A stretch of 64,000 nt of DNA from an uncultured SAR86 cluster bacterium (GTDB lineage Bacteria > Pseudomonadota > Gammaproteobacteria > Magnimaribacterales > D2472). The notes beneath the pieces were generated by a model. That model was given only the letters and a program-made list of their open reading frames with translations. It made no database searches and was not told the origin of the DNA. A program made the translations under genes and the position numbers. The stretch lies in assembly GCA_902586925.1 (NCBI GenBank), contig CACIJE010000001.1, positions 1-64,000 on the forward strand, read 5' to 3'. Below, in pieces: positions 62,860-64,000 of this stretch (the stretch's first letter is position 1; the number at the start of each line of letters is the position of its first letter).

Positions 62860-63474
62860 ATGAGAGAAATAACTTCACAACAACAAAGAGTACTAGATTG
62901 TATTCAAGTTTACATTAAGAAAACAGGTTTTCCACCAACAAGAGCAGATATTTGCAGAGAATTGGGATTCAAATCTCCCAACTCTGCTGAAACTCATCTT
63001 AGAGCTTTAGAAAAAAAAGACTTTATAACCATTGAAAGTGGTGCCTCTCGAGGTATTTCTATTAAGAATAAAGCGGATATTCACAATAGAGATGAATATC
63101 CAGTTATTGGATTGGTTGCAGCTGGCTCACCAACCTTAGCAGAAGAAAATATCGAAAGAACAATAAATTGTCCTAAATCTTTTTTTGATTCCAATTTTGA
63201 TTATTTTTTAAAGGTAAAAGGTCTCAGTATGAAGAATGCTGGGATTATGGAAGACGATCTTATTGCAGTTAAAAAAACATCTGAAGTTAAAAATGGAGAT
63301 ATTGTAATTGCAAGGTTGCAAGACGAAGTTACTGTAAAGTTTTTTAAAAGAAAGTCTTCAAAAATTGTTGAGTTGGAACCAGCAAACGAAGATTTTCAAA
63401 ATATTGTTATCAACCTAGAACAAGATGAGCTTCATATCGAAGGAAAAAGTGTTGGATTATTGAGAAAAAATTAA
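62860..63474 (+). CDS. lexA: SOS repressor LexA
   Basis: ITSQQQRVLDCIQVYIKKTGFPPTRADICRELGF; ATG 62860 preferred since the SOS box lies inside the longer ORF call at 62785. Confidence 0.95.
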   Translation: MREITSQQQRVLDCIQVYIKKTGFPPTRADICRELGFKSPNSAETHLRALEKKDFITIESGASRGISIKNKADIHNRDEYPVIGLVAAGSPTLAEENIERTINCPKSFFDSNFDYFLKVKGLSMKNAGIMEDDLIAVKKTSEVKNGDIVIARLQDEVTVKFFKRKSSKIVELEPANEDFQNIVINLEQDELHIEGKSVGLLRKN

Positions 63475-63728
63475 TGAACTATATTTTCTTTTTTTGAGAA
63501 TCTTTCTCTTTGCTTATCAAAAAATTCATCTAAATCGCTTAAATTACCACTTACGCTCTCTATACCAGCTCTAATCATTTCTTTTGCAACGGACAATTCT
63601 TGTCCTTTCAAAAAATCTTTTGATTCTTTTGAAAATTCTATTTTTACAATAGGATTCTCTTTGTCGTCAGATCTTCTAAGCACGATACTGCCATCTGGTA
63701 ATTGAGCAAGTTCTAAATAATTTGTCAT
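63471..63728 (-). CDS. Hypothetical protein
   Basis: Intact 85-aa ORF abutting lexA. Confidence 0.55.
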   Translation of the reverse strand: MTNYLELAQLPDGSIVLRRSDDKENPIVKIEFSKESKDFLKGQELSVAKEMIRAGIESVSGNLSDLDEFFDKQRERFSKKENIVH

Positions 63729-63749
63729 TTTCCTAATTTAAATTAAAGA

Positions 63750-63965
63750 TTAACATTCATCAAGTGTTTTTCTGATCAACTCGTTGAACGATTTATACTT
63801 ACTTAATATCAAAGTAAATTTTTTCAAGTCATTTGATTTATTCGAAGAAATTATATTTGTATCTGTTGTTAAAAAGATTCTTTTTTTTGAATCACTTATT
63901 GCCGATATTAAGCCATCATCAAAAAGTTTATTCTTAATTATATTTTTAATAACCTCGATCTGCAT
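63750..63965 (-). CDS. Hypothetical small protein
   Basis: 71-aa ORF on the same strand as the previous one. Confidence 0.4.
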   Translation of the reverse strand: MQIEVIKNIIKNKLFDDGLISAISDSKKRIFLTTDTNIISSNKSNDLKKFTLILSKYKSFNELIRKTLDEC

Positions 63966-64000
63966 TAATTTAATCCATTTATAATCGAAATTAAATTCAT

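Overview
AT-rich gammaproteobacterial-type chromosomal window. Core genes flank a large accessory region. Left core: purL (runs off the left edge), a lytic transglycosylase, uvrB and tRNA-Asn(GTT). Accessory region (about 5.65-31.0 kb), starting directly after tRNA-Asn, has two parts. Part A (5.66-19.5 kb) has a MoxR-type AAA ATPase / HExxH-VWA / DUF4116-like giant / mini DnaN-like clamp / PD-(D/E)XK nuclease operon, a divergent WYL-domain regulator with a TerB-like partner, a UmuD-like protein that appears to have lost its catalytic lysine and cleavage site, a second giant-protein operon, and a duplicated ~250-300 bp apparently noncoding element. Six copies of a palindromic operator-like motif (TGCGACA-N5-TGTCGCA type) sit in front of its transcripts, suggesting one regulon. 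Part B (19.7-31.0 kb) is a recognisable MORC/MutL-like GHKL ATPase + Z1 + DUF4420 + AIPR cassette convergent with a two-Dcm methyltransferase operon. Right core: arsC-like, sulfotransferase, ppiase, lpxH, SOS-controlled umuDC, an ECF sigma locus with matching candidate promoters, acnB, purF-cvpA-SPOR-malonyl-CoA decarboxylase-trpABF-truA-fimV-asd-leuBDC-aroC, prpDCB, queH, thrH, 5'-nucleotidase and lexA. No CRISPR array, rRNA, transposase or integrase was seen. All family calls are by eye from motifs; no database search was run.
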